Positions 54,873 through 64,000 of a DNA stretch of 64,000 nucleotides are shown piece after piece. The translations under genes were made by a program, and so were the position numbers. The notes under the pieces are model-generated. The model did no database searches and was not told where the DNA came from. It saw only the letters and a program-made list of their open reading frames with translations. The stretch comes from Gymnodinialimonas ceratoperidinii (GTDB lineage: Bacteria; Pseudomonadota; Alphaproteobacteria; Rhodobacterales; Rhodobacteraceae). Position 1 is the first letter of the stretch. Every line of letters starts with the position of its first letter. Location of the stretch: the NCBI RefSeq assembly GCF_019297855.1, contig NZ_CP079194.1, positions 1,351,501 to 1,415,500 on the forward strand, given 5' to 3'.

Positions 54873-55471
54873 GCCAGACGCCGAAGACACCCGCAGGCGA
54901 GACCGTCCGCAAGCGGATGGATCCGAAGTCCCGCACGGTGCTGCAACTCTGCGGCGTCGTGGTGGTCATGGCCGGCCTGACCGCCGCCGCGGTGCCTTTC
55001 TACGACTGGTTCTGCCGCGTCACCGGCTTCGGCGGCGCAACGGTCACGGCCGATGCCGGCAGCGACGCCGTGCTCGACGACGTGATCCGCATCCGCTTCG
55101 ACGCCTCGACCGCAAGCGATATGCCCTGGGAGTTCCGCCCGATGGAGCCCCACATGGACATCCGCATCGGCGAGACCGGTTTGGCCTTCTACGAGGCCTA
55201 CAACCCGACCGACGCGCCGATCGCAGGCACCGCCAGCTACAATGTTGCCCCTTTCGTGACCGGCGGCTACTTTGTGAAAATCGCCTGCTTCTGTTTCGAG
55301 ATGCAGGTGTTGCAGCCCGGTGAACGGGTTGAAATGCCTGTCACATTCTTTGTCGATCCCGAGATCCGCAACGATCCCGAGACCGTCGACACGCCCGCTA
55401 TCACCCTGTCGTATACGTTCCACGTAACCGACATGCCCGAAGACTACGCCGCCCTCGAGGCGGAGAACTAA
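54869..55471 (+). CDS. ctaG: Cytochrome c oxidase assembly protein CtaG/Cox11
   Basis: Inserts CuB into subunit I. 200 residues from GTG 54869, chosen because GGAGG lies about eight bases upstream at 54857-54861, and the GTGA overlap with coxF; the frame has no ATG in a sensible place. One N-terminal helix ([20 protein letters not shown]), then a periplasmic beta domain with the CuB-delivery motif C140/C142 ([10 protein letters not shown]). The conserved [14 protein letters not shown] precedes it. Confidence 0.95.
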   Translation: MSQTPKTPAGETVRKRMDPKSRTVLQLCGVVVVMAGLTAAAVPFYDWFCRVTGFGGATVTADAGSDAVLDDVIRIRFDASTASDMPWEFRPMEPHMDIRIGETGLAFYEAYNPTDAPIAGTASYNVAPFVTGGYFVKIACFCFEMQVLQPGERVEMPVTFFVDPEIRNDPETVDTPAITLSYTFHVTDMPEDYAALEAEN

Positions 55472-55490
55472 GATCAGTCCGGAGATCCCC

Positions 55491-56303
55491 ATGGCCCACG
55501 TTAAACGCCACGATTATCACATCCTGCCGCCGTCGATTTGGCCGCTCATGGGCGCCGCCGGCGCATTCGCCATGCTCTTTGGTGCCGTGAACTGGATGCA
55601 CTCGGGCTCGCCCTGGCTGTTCCTCGCGGGCTTTGTCGCCGTGCTCTACGTCATGTTCGCCTGGTGGTCGGATGTCGTGACCGAAAGCGGCGAGGGCGAT
55701 CACACGCCGGTCGTGCGCATCGGCCTGCGTTACGGCTTCATCATGTTCATCATGTCCGAGGTGATGTTCTTCGTGGCCTGGTTCTGGGCGTTCTTCAAGC
55801 ACACCATCTACTCGATGGACACCTATGAAGCCTCGACCTACCTGCCGCCGGAGATCCACCAGGTCGACCCGTTCCACCTGCCGCTGATCAACACGCTGGT
55901 CCTGCTGCTGTCGGGCTGCCTCGTGACCTGGGCGCACCACGTGCTGGTCCACGGCGGGCCGCGCAAGGACATCGAGTATGGCCTTCTGGGTGCGGTGATC
56001 CTCGGCCTCGCCTTCACCGGCTTGCAGGCCTTCGAATATTGGGAGCTGATCGTTCACGACGGCTGGCAGTTCGGCGGCCCCGATGGCGACCGCTTCTACT
56101 CCACCTTCTTCATGGCCACGGGCTTCCACGGCTTCCACGTGATCATCGGCACGATCTTCCTGTTCATCTGCTACCTGCGGGTGCGCAAGGGTCACTTCAC
56201 CGCCGAGCAGCACATCGGCTTCGAGGCCGCCGCCTGGTACTGGCACTTCGTCGACGTGGTGTGGCTGTTCCTCTTCGTGGCGGTCTACATCTGGGGCCAG
56301 TAA
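55491..56303 (+). CDS. ctaE: Cytochrome c oxidase subunit III
   Basis: 270 residues, seven helices. N-terminal [20 protein letters not shown], the [17 protein letters not shown] block with the glutamate at the proton path, and a C-terminal [20 protein letters not shown] with the conserved His. It stabilises subunit I and helps proton uptake. Follows ctaG after 19 bases; a 181-base gap precedes surf1. Confidence 0.97.
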   Translation: MAHVKRHDYHILPPSIWPLMGAAGAFAMLFGAVNWMHSGSPWLFLAGFVAVLYVMFAWWSDVVTESGEGDHTPVVRIGLRYGFIMFIMSEVMFFVAWFWAFFKHTIYSMDTYEASTYLPPEIHQVDPFHLPLINTLVLLLSGCLVTWAHHVLVHGGPRKDIEYGLLGAVILGLAFTGLQAFEYWELIVHDGWQFGGPDGDRFYSTFFMATGFHGFHVIIGTIFLFICYLRVRKGHFTAEQHIGFEAAAWYWHFVDVVWLFLFVAVYIWGQ

Positions 56304-56419
56304 CCTCGGGTGTGTTGGACGGGGCCGGACGGGGGAGGCGACGGAGCCCACCCGCCCACCCCTCCGCCGCCTCCCCCTCTCACCCATGCACGTTGCGGGT
56401 GTGGTGAGGTCGGGGATCC

Positions 56420-56439
56420 GTACTTGGAAAAAGGTGAAG
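56420..56439 (+). repeat. Interspersed intergenic repeat, copy E
   Basis: GTACTTGGAAAAAGGTGAAG in the gap between ctaE and surf1, close to copies C and D. It lacks the attached strong hairpin of copies A-C but sits just after a G-rich stretch. Supports a dispersed repeat family. Confidence 0.55.
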
Positions 56440-56484
56440 ACAAGGCCTGCCGCATGGTGGGCCTTTTGAATGAGAGGGGACGCC

Positions 56485-57159
56485 ATGTCGCGTCGGGTAA
56501 TTTCAGTCCTGATTTTCGGATTGGTGGGCGCGGGTCTGCTGGTGGCGCTTGGCCTGTGGCAGCTGCAACGCCTCGCGTGGAAAGAGGCCGTGCTGGCCGA
56601 AATCTCGGCGCGGATCGAGGCGGCACCCGTGGGTCTTCCCGATGTCTTCGACCGCGACGCCGACCGCTATCTGCCGGTGCGCGTCGAGGGGCGCTTCGCG
56701 GGCGATCCGGTGCGGGTGTTGGTCAGCATGCAGGGGGCGGGGCCGGGCTACCGGGTGATTACCCCGTTCGAGAGTGCGGGCCAGCGCATCATGGTCGACC
56801 GGGGGTTTCTGGCGGAAGGTGTCGCCATGCCCGATGCGCCGGACGGAGAGATCACCCTTGTGGGCAACCTGCATTGGCCCGACGAGGTGGACGGATTCAC
56901 GCCGGCGCCGGACCTGGGCCGCAACATCTGGTACGCGCGGGACGTGGACGCCTTGGCGGCGCACCTGTCGGCCGAGCCGGTCTTGGTCATCGCGCGGGAA
57001 TTGTCGGTTTCAGATGCCCCGCTGACGCCCTTGCCGGTGACGATCGAGGGCATCCCGAACAATCATCTGGGCTATGCGATCCAGTGGTTCGGCCTCGCCC
57101 TCGTATGGTTGGGGATGACAGCGTTCCTGCTCTGGCGTATCACGCGACGAAGTGTTTGA
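56485..57159 (+). CDS. SURF1-family oxidase assembly protein
   Basis: 224 residues from ATG 56485, behind GAGGGGA; an ATG fifteen bases earlier is less likely. Two membrane helices flank a periplasmic domain (ISVLIFGLVGAGLLVALGLW and the C-terminal WFGLALVWLGMTAFLLWRIT). Surf1 helps haem a insertion into subunit I. Seen: WQLQRLAWKEAVLAEISARI, GAGPGYRVITPFE, and MVDRGFL. Followed directly by thrC at 57171. Confidence 0.9.
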   Translation: MSRRVISVLIFGLVGAGLLVALGLWQLQRLAWKEAVLAEISARIEAAPVGLPDVFDRDADRYLPVRVEGRFAGDPVRVLVSMQGAGPGYRVITPFESAGQRIMVDRGFLAEGVAMPDAPDGEITLVGNLHWPDEVDGFTPAPDLGRNIWYARDVDALAAHLSAEPVLVIARELSVSDAPLTPLPVTIEGIPNNHLGYAIQWFGLALVWLGMTAFLLWRITRRSV

Positions 57160-57170
57160 GGGAGCCTGAA

Positions 57171-58559
57171 GTGCAATATGTTTCGACCCGGGGGCGGGCG
57201 CCCGTCCTCTCTTTTGAAGAGGCCATGCTGACAGGTCTTGCGCGTGATGGCGGGCTCTACGTGCCGGCGGAAATTCCGCAGATGTCCCAAGGCGACATCG
57301 CCGCGCTGGCGGGGCTCTCCTACGAGGAGATCGCCTTCCGCGTGATGCGGCCCTTCGTGGGCGATACCTTCGGGGATGACGAATTCGCCGAGCTGATCGA
57401 GAAGGCCTACGCGGGCTTTGGCCATGCCGCGCGCGCGCCACTCAAGCAATTGCAGGACAACCATTTCCTGCTGGAGCTGTTCCACGGGCCGACGCTGGCC
57501 TTCAAGGACTTCGCCATGCAGTTGATCGGGCAGATGTTCCAGGCGGCGCTGAGCCGGCGCGGCGAGCGGGTGACCATCGTGGGGGCGACCTCGGGCGATA
57601 CCGGCTCGGCCGCGATGGAGGCATTTCGCGGCCTCGACGCGGTCGACGTCTTCATTCTTTTCCCCCATGGCCGGGTCTCGGACGTGCAGCGCCGCCAGAT
57701 GACCACCGTGTCCGAGGCCAACGCCCATGCGCTGGCGCTGACCGGCGATTTCGACGATTGTCAGGCGCGGCTGAAGGACATGTTCAACCATTTCGACTTC
57801 CGCGACCGAGTGCGGCTGGCGGGGGTGAACTCGATCAACTGGGCGCGGGTGCTGGCGCAGGTCGTCTATTACTTCTCCTCCGCCGTGTCGCTCGGGGCGC
57901 CGCATCGGCCCGTCTCCTTCTGCGTGCCGACGGGCAATTTCGGCGACATTTTTGCGGGCTACATCGCCAAGCGCATGGGGCTGCCGATCGACAAGCTGGT
58001 GATCGCGACGAACCAGAATGACATCCTGCACCGGGCGATGGTGTCGGGCGGTTACACGACCGAAGGGGTGACGCCCTCGATCAGCCCGTCGATGGATATC
58101 CAGGTCTCCTCCAACTTTGAACGCGCGCTTTTCGATGCCTACGATCGCGATGGAGAGGCCGTGGCGCAGCTCATGGAGGAGCTGAAATCCGGCGGCGGCT
58201 TCAAGATCAGCCAAGGCGCCATCGGACGCCTGCGCGAGACCTTCGCCTCGGGCCGCGTTTCAGAGGAAGAGACCTCGGCCATGATCGCGCGCGCGCTGCC
58301 CGAGATGGGTGAACTGCTCTGCCCCCATTCGGCGATTGGTGTCGATGTGGCGCAGGATTTCCTCGGGAAAGTGCCGATGGTCACGCTCGCCACGGCGCAT
58401 CCGGCGAAATTCCCCGACGCGGTCGAAGCGGCCTCGGGCATCCGGCCCGGACTGCCCCCGCGCATGGCCGATCTGTTCGACAAACCCGAACGCGTGCAGC
58501 GGGTGGAGAACGACCTCGCCGCGCTGGAGCAAGTGATCGAAGGAGGCATCCGCCCGTGA
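57171..58559 (+). CDS. thrC: Threonine synthase
   Basis: Converts O-phosphohomoserine to threonine with PLP. 462 residues from GTG 57171, a start that gives QYVSTRGRAPVLSFEEAMLT, the family N-terminus; the open frame extends upstream without homology. GAGGGAG precedes the GTG. PLP Lys is K112 (GPTLAFKDFAMQL); also FGDIFAGYIAKRMGLPIDKL and SSNFERALFDAYDRDGE. It overlaps the M16 gene by four bases (GTGA) and follows surf1 by 11 bases. Confidence 0.95.
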   Translation: MQYVSTRGRAPVLSFEEAMLTGLARDGGLYVPAEIPQMSQGDIAALAGLSYEEIAFRVMRPFVGDTFGDDEFAELIEKAYAGFGHAARAPLKQLQDNHFLLELFHGPTLAFKDFAMQLIGQMFQAALSRRGERVTIVGATSGDTGSAAMEAFRGLDAVDVFILFPHGRVSDVQRRQMTTVSEANAHALALTGDFDDCQARLKDMFNHFDFRDRVRLAGVNSINWARVLAQVVYYFSSAVSLGAPHRPVSFCVPTGNFGDIFAGYIAKRMGLPIDKLVIATNQNDILHRAMVSGGYTTEGVTPSISPSMDIQVSSNFERALFDAYDRDGEAVAQLMEELKSGGGFKISQGAIGRLRETFASGRVSEEETSAMIARALPEMGELLCPHSAIGVDVAQDFLGKVPMVTLATAHPAKFPDAVEAASGIRPGLPPRMADLFDKPERVQRVENDLAALEQVIEGGIRP

Positions 58560-59815
58560 CAGTGGAACTTCATACGCTCGACAACGGGTTGCGCATCGTG
58601 ACCGAACATATGCCGGGGCTGGAATCCACCGCCCTCGGGATCTGGGTGAGCGCCGGGGGGCGCCACGAGCGCGTGGAGCAAAACGGAATCGCGCATTTCC
58701 TCGAGCACATGGCGTTCAAGGGCACGGCCCGCCGGTCCGCCCTGCAGATCGCCGAAGAGATCGAGGACGTGGGCGGCTACATCAACGCCTATACCTCGCG
58801 TGAGGTGACAGCCTATTACGCGCGCGTCCTGAAGGACGATGTGGCGCTGGCGCTGGACCTGATCGGCGATATCGTCCTCAACCCGATCTTCGACCCGCGC
58901 GAGATCGAGGTGGAGCGCGGCGTGATCCTGCAGGAGATCGGGCAGGCCGCCGATACCCCCGACGACGTGATCTTCGACTGGTTGCAGGCCGCTGCCTATC
59001 CCGAGCAGCCCCTCGGCCGCACCATCCTCGGCCCGGCCGAGCGGGTGCAGGCCTTTGGCCGCAAGGATTTCGATACCTTCGTGGCGGAAAACTATGGCCC
59101 CGGTCAGTTGATCGTCTCGGCGGCCGGCGCCGTCGACCATGACGAGATCGTGCGGCTGGCCGAGAAGGCGTTCGGCCATCTCAAGCCGGTGCCCCAAGCG
59201 CTGCCGCAGCCCGGCACGTTTCAGGGGGGCGAGCACCGCGTCGTCAAGGCGCTGGAGCAGGCGCATTTCACGCTCGCGCTCGAGGCGCCGGGCTACCGCT
59301 CCGACGATATCTACACGGCGCAGATCTACGCGACTGCGCTCGGCGGCGGCATGTCCTCGCGCCTGTTTCAGGAGATCCGCGAGAAACGGGGCCTTTGCTA
59401 TACGATTTATTCACAAGTCGGCAGCTACGATGACACCGGCCTGCTGACGATCTACGCGGGCACCTCGGGGGAGGATCTGCCGGAGCTTGTCGGTCTCACG
59501 ATTGATGAGCTGAAGCGCTCTGCCGACACGATGACAGAGGCTGAGCTGGCACGCGCGCGCGCGCAGATGAAGGCGGGCCTGTTGATGGGGCTGGAAAGCC
59601 CCTCCGCACGGGCCGAGCGATTGGCGCGGCTGGTGGCGATCTGGAACCGTGTCCCGCCGCTCGAGGAATCCGTGGCGCGGATTGATGCGGTCACGCTCGA
59701 CGGGTTGAAGGAACATGCGGGTGCGATGGGGCAGGCGGGCTCGGCCATGGCGCTTTACGGACCGGTCGACAGCGCCCCTGATCTCGCCACGGTGAGGGAG
59801 CGTCTGGCTGCCTGA
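58556..59815 (+). CDS. M16-family zinc peptidase (mitochondrial processing peptidase-like)
   Basis: 419 residues from a GTG overlapping the thrC stop, with AGGAGG at 58541-58546. Zinc motif HFLEH at 47-51 (GIAHFLEHMAFKGTA), third ligand in the downstream ERGVILQEI block, and the glycine-rich TALGGGMSSRLFQEIREKRG typical of the active half. It is the ancestral type of mitochondrial processing peptidase beta; a non-catalytic partner is not encoded beside it. Substrate unknown; the thrC neighbour is common in this group. Confidence 0.9.
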   Translation: MTVELHTLDNGLRIVTEHMPGLESTALGIWVSAGGRHERVEQNGIAHFLEHMAFKGTARRSALQIAEEIEDVGGYINAYTSREVTAYYARVLKDDVALALDLIGDIVLNPIFDPREIEVERGVILQEIGQAADTPDDVIFDWLQAAAYPEQPLGRTILGPAERVQAFGRKDFDTFVAENYGPGQLIVSAAGAVDHDEIVRLAEKAFGHLKPVPQALPQPGTFQGGEHRVVKALEQAHFTLALEAPGYRSDDIYTAQIYATALGGGMSSRLFQEIREKRGLCYTIYSQVGSYDDTGLLTIYAGTSGEDLPELVGLTIDELKRSADTMTEAELARARAQMKAGLLMGLESPSARAERLARLVAIWNRVPPLEESVARIDAVTLDGLKEHAGAMGQAGSAMALYGPVDSAPDLATVRERLAA

Positions 59816-60399
59816 TGCTCGCGCTCAAACGCAACCTGCGCCTGGAAACGGAGCGTTTGACGCTACGCCTTCCGCGCCATGCGGACTTCCGGCCGTGGGC
59901 GGCGTTGCGGCATCAGTCGCGGGATTTCCTCGTCCCGTGGGAGCCGGTCTGGGCTGACGATCACCTGACCCGCAAGAGCTTCACGGCCCGCGTCTACTGG
60001 GCGCAGCGCTCGGTCAACCAAGGCTCTGCCGTGCCACTCTTCATCACGCGCCGCGCCGATGATGCGCTTCTGGGGGCCATCACCCTCGACAACGTGCGCC
60101 GTGGCCCGGCGCAATCGGCAACCCTCGGCTATTGGATCGGCCTGCCGTTCATCCGCCAGGGCTACATGCGCGAAGCCATCGGCGCGATGTCCCACTACGC
60201 CTTCCGCTCGCTCGATCTCAGCCGGCTCGAAGCCGCCTGCTTGCCGGAAAACGCCGCCTCGCGCGGGGTGCTGGAGAAATCCGGCTTCAAATACGAGGGC
60301 GTCGCCCAAAGCTATCTCCAGATCAACGGCCGCTGGCGCAACCACGTGCTCTACGCCAATCTGCGCCACGACCGACGCGGACGCACCGAAGTCGGGTGA
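59815..60399 (+). CDS. GNAT-family N-acetyltransferase, RimJ type
   Basis: 194 residues. Starts on the last base of the M16 stop (TGATG). Seen: LRLETERLTLRLPRHADFRP, LGAITLDNVRRGPAQSATLG, YWIGLPFIRQGYMREAIGAM (motif A acetyl-CoA binding) and ENAASRGVLEKSGFKYEG. The RimJ group acetylates ribosomal protein S5 N-terminus among others. Function here is inferred from family only. Confidence 0.9.
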   Translation: MLALKRNLRLETERLTLRLPRHADFRPWAALRHQSRDFLVPWEPVWADDHLTRKSFTARVYWAQRSVNQGSAVPLFITRRADDALLGAITLDNVRRGPAQSATLGYWIGLPFIRQGYMREAIGAMSHYAFRSLDLSRLEAACLPENAASRGVLEKSGFKYEGVAQSYLQINGRWRNHVLYANLRHDRRGRTEVG

Positions 60400-60430
60400 C
60401 GCCGCGAAAGGGCTGCGTTAAGTCTATGCC

Positions 60431-61825
60431 ATGACATGTCTTTCCCGTTTGACCGCTGAAATGCCTCACGTCCTGCGCGACGTGGAGGATCGGTATCTTG
60501 AAGAGCCGCGCGGACATTGGCGCGGGCAGGCGCTCGCCGTCGCGGCCCCGACGACGACGCAGGAGGTCGCGCAGATCCTGCGCATCGCGAACGACACGCA
60601 GACCCCGATCATCCCGTATTCCGGCGGCACCGGATTGGTGGGCGGGCAGGTCATGGAGACCGGTAACCCCCCGATTCTATTGACGATGGAGCGGATGACA
60701 GCCGTGCGCGCCATGGATGCTCAGGCCGGTACCATGGTGGTCGAGGCCGGCGCGATTCTCGAGAATGTCCATGGCGTGGCCGAAGCCGAGGGCTGGATCT
60801 TCCCGCTTGCCCTGGCCTCCCAGGGCTCGGCCCGGATCGGCGGGCTGCTCGCCACCAACGCGGGCGGCGTCAACGTGATCCGCTATGGCAACGCCCGCGA
60901 TCTCGTATTGGGGATCGAGGCGGTTCTGGCTGATGGCACTGTGATCAACGGCCTTTCGGCGCTCCGCAAGAACAACATGGGCTATGATCTGCGCCATCTG
61001 CTGATCGGCTCCGAAGGCACGCTCGGCGTCATCACCGCCGCAACTTTGCGATTGTTTCCAACGCCTTCCGCCACCGGAGCGGGCCTGATGACCGTCCCCT
61101 CGCCGCAGGCCGCGCTGGATCTCCTGCGTCTGGCCCAGTCCCGGATCGGAGAGGGGGTCTCGGCCTTTGAATTGATCAACAAGACCGGTTTCGACTTTCT
61201 GGCAGAGGTCGGCCCCGACCTGCGCATTCCCTTCGACGAGCCGCCGGAATGGAGTTGCCTGATCGACCTCGGGCTGTCCCATGGGACGCCGGCGGACGCC
61301 TTGGAGAGCCTGTTCGAAGAAGCTTTCGAGGCTGGCATCGTGACCGACGGCGTCGTCGCGCAATCCGAGGCGCAGCGCAAGGAGATGTGGGCGGTCCGCG
61401 AAAACATCCCCGAGGCAAACCGCCGGATCGGCTCTGTCTCGTCCCACGACATCGCGGTGCCGGTGGCCCGTTTGCCGGCGTTCATCGCCGAGGCACCGAA
61501 GCGGCTGGCCGAAATAAATGACTTCAGGATCAACTGCTTCGGCCATCTGGGCGACGGCAACCTGCACTACAACGTGTTCCGGCCGAAGGGCGAGGCGCGC
61601 GACGCCTTCGCGGGCTATCGCTCAGCGGTCAAGACCTGCGTGCACGAGTTGGTGCACGAGTTCGGCGGCTCGGTTTCCGCCGAGCACGGCATCGGTCGCA
61701 TGAAAGTCGCCGATCTGGAGCGGTTCGGCGATCCCGGCAAGTTGAGCGCGATGCGCCTGATCAAGCGCGCGCTCGACCCGCAGAACATCCTCAACCCCGG
61801 CGCGGTGCTGCGGGCCGACCCCTGA
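60431..61825 (+). CDS. FAD-linked oxidase of the GlcD/D-lactate dehydrogenase family
   Basis: 464 residues. FAD-binding PCMH domain (PYSGGTGLVGGQVMETGNPP, GLLATNAGGVNVIRYGNARD, GSEGTLGVITAATLRLFPTP) and the C-terminal domain with NCFGHLGDGNLHYNVFRP and SAEHGIGRMKVADLERFG. This is the type of D-2-hydroxyglutarate or D-lactate dehydrogenase rather than glycolate oxidase subunit GlcD with partners GlcE/F, which are absent. Substrate uncertain. Confidence 0.88.
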   Translation: MTCLSRLTAEMPHVLRDVEDRYLEEPRGHWRGQALAVAAPTTTQEVAQILRIANDTQTPIIPYSGGTGLVGGQVMETGNPPILLTMERMTAVRAMDAQAGTMVVEAGAILENVHGVAEAEGWIFPLALASQGSARIGGLLATNAGGVNVIRYGNARDLVLGIEAVLADGTVINGLSALRKNNMGYDLRHLLIGSEGTLGVITAATLRLFPTPSATGAGLMTVPSPQAALDLLRLAQSRIGEGVSAFELINKTGFDFLAEVGPDLRIPFDEPPEWSCLIDLGLSHGTPADALESLFEEAFEAGIVTDGVVAQSEAQRKEMWAVRENIPEANRRIGSVSSHDIAVPVARLPAFIAEAPKRLAEINDFRINCFGHLGDGNLHYNVFRPKGEARDAFAGYRSAVKTCVHELVHEFGGSVSAEHGIGRMKVADLERFGDPGKLSAMRLIKRALDPQNILNPGAVLRADP

Positions 61826-61846
61826 GGCTCGGCCCTGGCCCTCGCG

Positions 61847-63571
61847 TCAGTCGCGTTGGCCCGAGAAACGCTCCGCCCATTCCTCGCGCTGCTCGTCCGC
61901 GATCTTCGCAAACAGCACCTCCGGCACCGTGAAGGCGTGACCCGCGGGCAGGGCGGACAGCGCCGCTTCCGCGCTGTCCGGCCAAGCGACGTCGACGTTC
62001 ATGCCCTCCGCCATGGCGCGCGCGGCGTTCGGGATGAAGGGCGAGGACAGGCCGGCGTAGAAGGGGATGAGGTTCAGCGCGAAACGGGTCACCGCCGCGG
62101 CGCGCTCCGGGTCTGTCTTGAAGGCGGTCCAGGGCGCCGCGGACTGCAGGTACTCGTTTCCGGCAACCCAGATCGCCCGCAATTCAGCCGCCGCCTTGCG
62201 CACGTCGATGGCGTCCATGTTGCTTTGGTAGGCGGTAAGGCGCTTTTCCAGATCGGCGATCAGCGCCAATTCCTGCGCGCCATATTCGCCGCCTTCCGGC
62301 ACCGTCTCGCCGAACTTGGAGCGGCAGAACTTGGTGATCCGGCTGACAAAATTGCCGAGCACGTCCGCAAGGTCCTTGTTCACGTCTTGCTGGAAGGTCT
62401 CCCAGGTGAACTCCGCATCGGAGGTCTCGGGGGCATGGGACAGAAGCCACCAGCGCCAGTAGTCCGACGGCAGGATCTCGAGCGCCTGATCCATGAAGAC
62501 GCCGCGCCCCTGCGAGGTGCTGAATTGGCCACCGTCGTAGTTCAGGTAGTTGAAGGATTTGATGTAATCGACCAGCTTCCACGGCTCGCCCGACCCGAGG
62601 ATCGTCGCCGGGAAGGAGAGCGTGTGAAACGGCACATTGTCCTTGCCCATGAATTGCACATATCGAACATCATCGGCGCCTTTATCCACACGCCACCAAC
62701 GTTCCCAATCAGAAATCTTGCCTTCCTCCACAGCCTCGGCGGCGCAGGCGATATACTCGATCGGCGCGTCGAACCAGACGTAGAAGACCTTGCCTTCCAT
62801 GCCCGGCCATTCGTCGTCACCCCGCTTGACCGGCACGCCCCAATCGAGGTCGCGAGTGATGCCACGGTCTTGCAACCCGTCGCCGTCGTTTAACCATTTC
62901 TTCGCAATCGACGTGGTAAGAACGGGCCAGTCGGTTTTTGAAGAAATCCAATCGCTCAGCTGTCCGCGCAGCTCCGATTGGCGTAGGTAGAGGTGTTTGG
63001 TCTCGCGGACCTCCAGATCGGTGGAGCCTGAAACGGCGGACCGGGGCTCGATCAGGTCGGTCGGGTCTAGCTGCTTGGTGCAGTTCTCGCACTGATCACC
63101 CCGCGCTTTGTCGTAGCCGCAGTTGGGGCAGGTGCCCTCGATATAGCGGTCGGGTAGGAAGCGTCCGTCGGCGTGGGAATAGACCTGTTTCTCTTCCACC
63201 TCGGCGATCAGGCCGGCATCCGCCAGCTTGCCGGCGAAATGCTGCGTCAACGCGTGGTTCTGGGGAGAGGACGATCGGCCAAAGTGATCGAAGGACAGGC
63301 CGAAGCCCTCCGCGATCCGGGATTGCACCGCATGCATCTCGGCGCAGAACTCGGCAACCGGCTTGCCCGCCTTGGCTGCGGCAAGCTCTGCCGGCGTGCC
63401 GTGCTCATCGGTGGCGCAGAGGAACAGAACCTCCTGACCCCGCGCGCGCAGGTAGCGGGCGTAGAGGTCGGCGGGTAACTGCGAGCCCACGAGATTGCCC
63501 AGGTGCTTGATCCCGTTGATATAGGGAATGGCACTGGTGATGAGCGTACGGGAGGAGGTGGTGCTGGACAT
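61847..63571 (-). CDS. metG: Methionyl-tRNA synthetase
   Basis: 574 residues, class I. Signature [20 protein letters not shown] (HIGH region as HLGN), zinc motif [17 protein letters not shown] (about 147-163), and a KMSKS-like loop [12 protein letters not shown], the alphaproteobacterial variant. No C-terminal dimerisation domain is added. Ends 21 bases from the convergent oxidase gene. Confidence 0.97.
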   Translation of the reverse strand: MSSTTSSRTLITSAIPYINGIKHLGNLVGSQLPADLYARYLRARGQEVLFLCATDEHGTPAELAAAKAGKPVAEFCAEMHAVQSRIAEGFGLSFDHFGRSSSPQNHALTQHFAGKLADAGLIAEVEEKQVYSHADGRFLPDRYIEGTCPNCGYDKARGDQCENCTKQLDPTDLIEPRSAVSGSTDLEVRETKHLYLRQSELRGQLSDWISSKTDWPVLTTSIAKKWLNDGDGLQDRGITRDLDWGVPVKRGDDEWPGMEGKVFYVWFDAPIEYIACAAEAVEEGKISDWERWWRVDKGADDVRYVQFMGKDNVPFHTLSFPATILGSGEPWKLVDYIKSFNYLNYDGGQFSTSQGRGVFMDQALEILPSDYWRWWLLSHAPETSDAEFTWETFQQDVNKDLADVLGNFVSRITKFCRSKFGETVPEGGEYGAQELALIADLEKRLTAYQSNMDAIDVRKAAAELRAIWVAGNEYLQSAAPWTAFKTDPERAAAVTRFALNLIPFYAGLSSPFIPNAARAMAEGMNVDVAWPDSAEAALSALPAGHAFTVPEVLFAKIADEQREEWAERFSGQRD

Positions 63572-63713
63572 CGGGGAAGGGGCCTTCGGAACATGCGTTT
63601 GGCGCAGCTTTACCCCCGCGCCGCGGCCATGGCCAGTGGCGGCGTGAATTGGACGCGCCCCGGCGCCGCGACGTCCGGGCTGCGGGGATCAGGCGGGGGC
63701 GGCCAGATGCCCT

Positions 63714-64000
63714 CTATTTGTCGCTGTTGCGCCGGAAGATGCGCCCGACCTGGAACGAGGTGCGCGGGATCCAGACGTAAGGCTTGCGGACCTCCGACGC
63801 GCCGCGCCGCGCCACCCGGATCAGGCCGAAGACGATCAACCCCGCATGGGCGGCCGAGATGAAGTAGAACAACGCCGCCGGGCCGTAGGCGGTAATCAGG
63901 CCAGAGGTCGCCAGGGGCGCCACGATCGCGCCAGTGGCAAAGAAGAACATCAGCGCGGCCGAGAGCTCGATGCGTTGGCTGTCGTCGGCCCAGTCATGGG
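63714..64000 (-). CDS. Major facilitator superfamily transporter, C-terminal end (runs off the window)
   Basis: The frame is open from the window end: the visible end reads HDWADDSQRIELSAALMFFF then TGAIVAPLATSGLITAYGPA, FYFISAAHAGLIVFGLIRVA and a tail with IPRTSFQVGRIFRRNSDK. The last two membrane helices and a charged tail of an MFS drug/sugar-type transporter. At least 95 residues are visible; the substrate is unknown. The stop is at 63714-63716. Confidence 0.8.
   Translation of the reverse strand, partial: HDWADDSQRIELSAALMFFFATGAIVAPLATSGLITAYGPAALFYFISAAHAGLIVFGLIRVARRGASEVRKPYVWIPRTSFQVGRIFRRNSDK

Overview
The window is an ordinary, gene-dense stretch of a GC-rich alphaproteobacterial chromosome, most likely a member of the Rhodobacterales (Roseobacter/Paracoccaceae group). 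The evidence is the set of gene families and their order: a CoxF/CtaG/CtaE cytochrome c oxidase cluster, a long-chain DUF1467 and DUF2842 set, an FdVI-type ferredoxin, PTS-Ntr ptsP, an hflK-hflC-DUF2065-degP cluster, a CtrA-type box, and an interspersed GATGAAG-ended intergenic repeat with G/C hairpins. No rRNA, tRNA, CRISPR array, prophage, integrase or insertion sequence was seen. Almost all of the sequence is coding; only one gap exceeds 300 bases (27816-28130).

Layout. 1-5112: 3' end of mtnP, a frameshifted LysE-family exporter, the divergent argP/argO pair and ptsP. 5351-9750: a translationally coupled ThDP enzyme and class III CoA-transferase, then a TTC38-like TPR protein. 9762-14460: opgC-opgG/D-opgH, an overlapping operon for osmoregulated periplasmic glucans. 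14465-16503 (minus): four-gene periplasmic operon of two unrecognised Cys-containing exported proteins, an SCO1/SenC protein and an anchored rhodanese; this is the best candidate for an undescribed small system. 16782-22711 (minus): lysC, then glmU-glmS-GNAT-alkD. 22834-27815: gph, a DegT aminotransferase, an outer-membrane beta-barrel, pyrG, secG. 28131-33163: purA, DUF2842, a very large acidic low-complexity protein, thiamine pyrophosphokinase. 33217-40333: rpiA, gor, hflK-hflC-DUF2065-degP, a PG-binding lipoprotein. 40419-43987: a dnaE2 relic, ferredoxin, an FG-GAP lipoprotein, aspS. 43984-52627: a response regulator, methylmalonyl-CoA epimerase, DUF1467, EI24 protein, nitroreductase, topA, dprA (with a CtrA-like box), tldD. 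52837-60399: ctaC-ctaB-coxF-ctaG-ctaE-surf1-thrC-M16 peptidase-GNAT, largely coupled by overlaps. 60431-64000: an FAD-linked oxidase, metG and the end of an MFS transporter.

How the genes work together. The oxidase cluster encodes subunits II and III, haem O synthase and assembly factors CtaG and Surf1; subunit I is not in the window. The SCO-family protein at 14925 is a second copper/redox chaperone, placed away from that cluster. GlmU and GlmS supply UDP-GlcNAc. HflK/HflC, DUF2065 and DegP form a membrane protein quality-control block. The opg genes make and modify periplasmic glucan. Everything is inferred by reading protein motifs; no database search was run.
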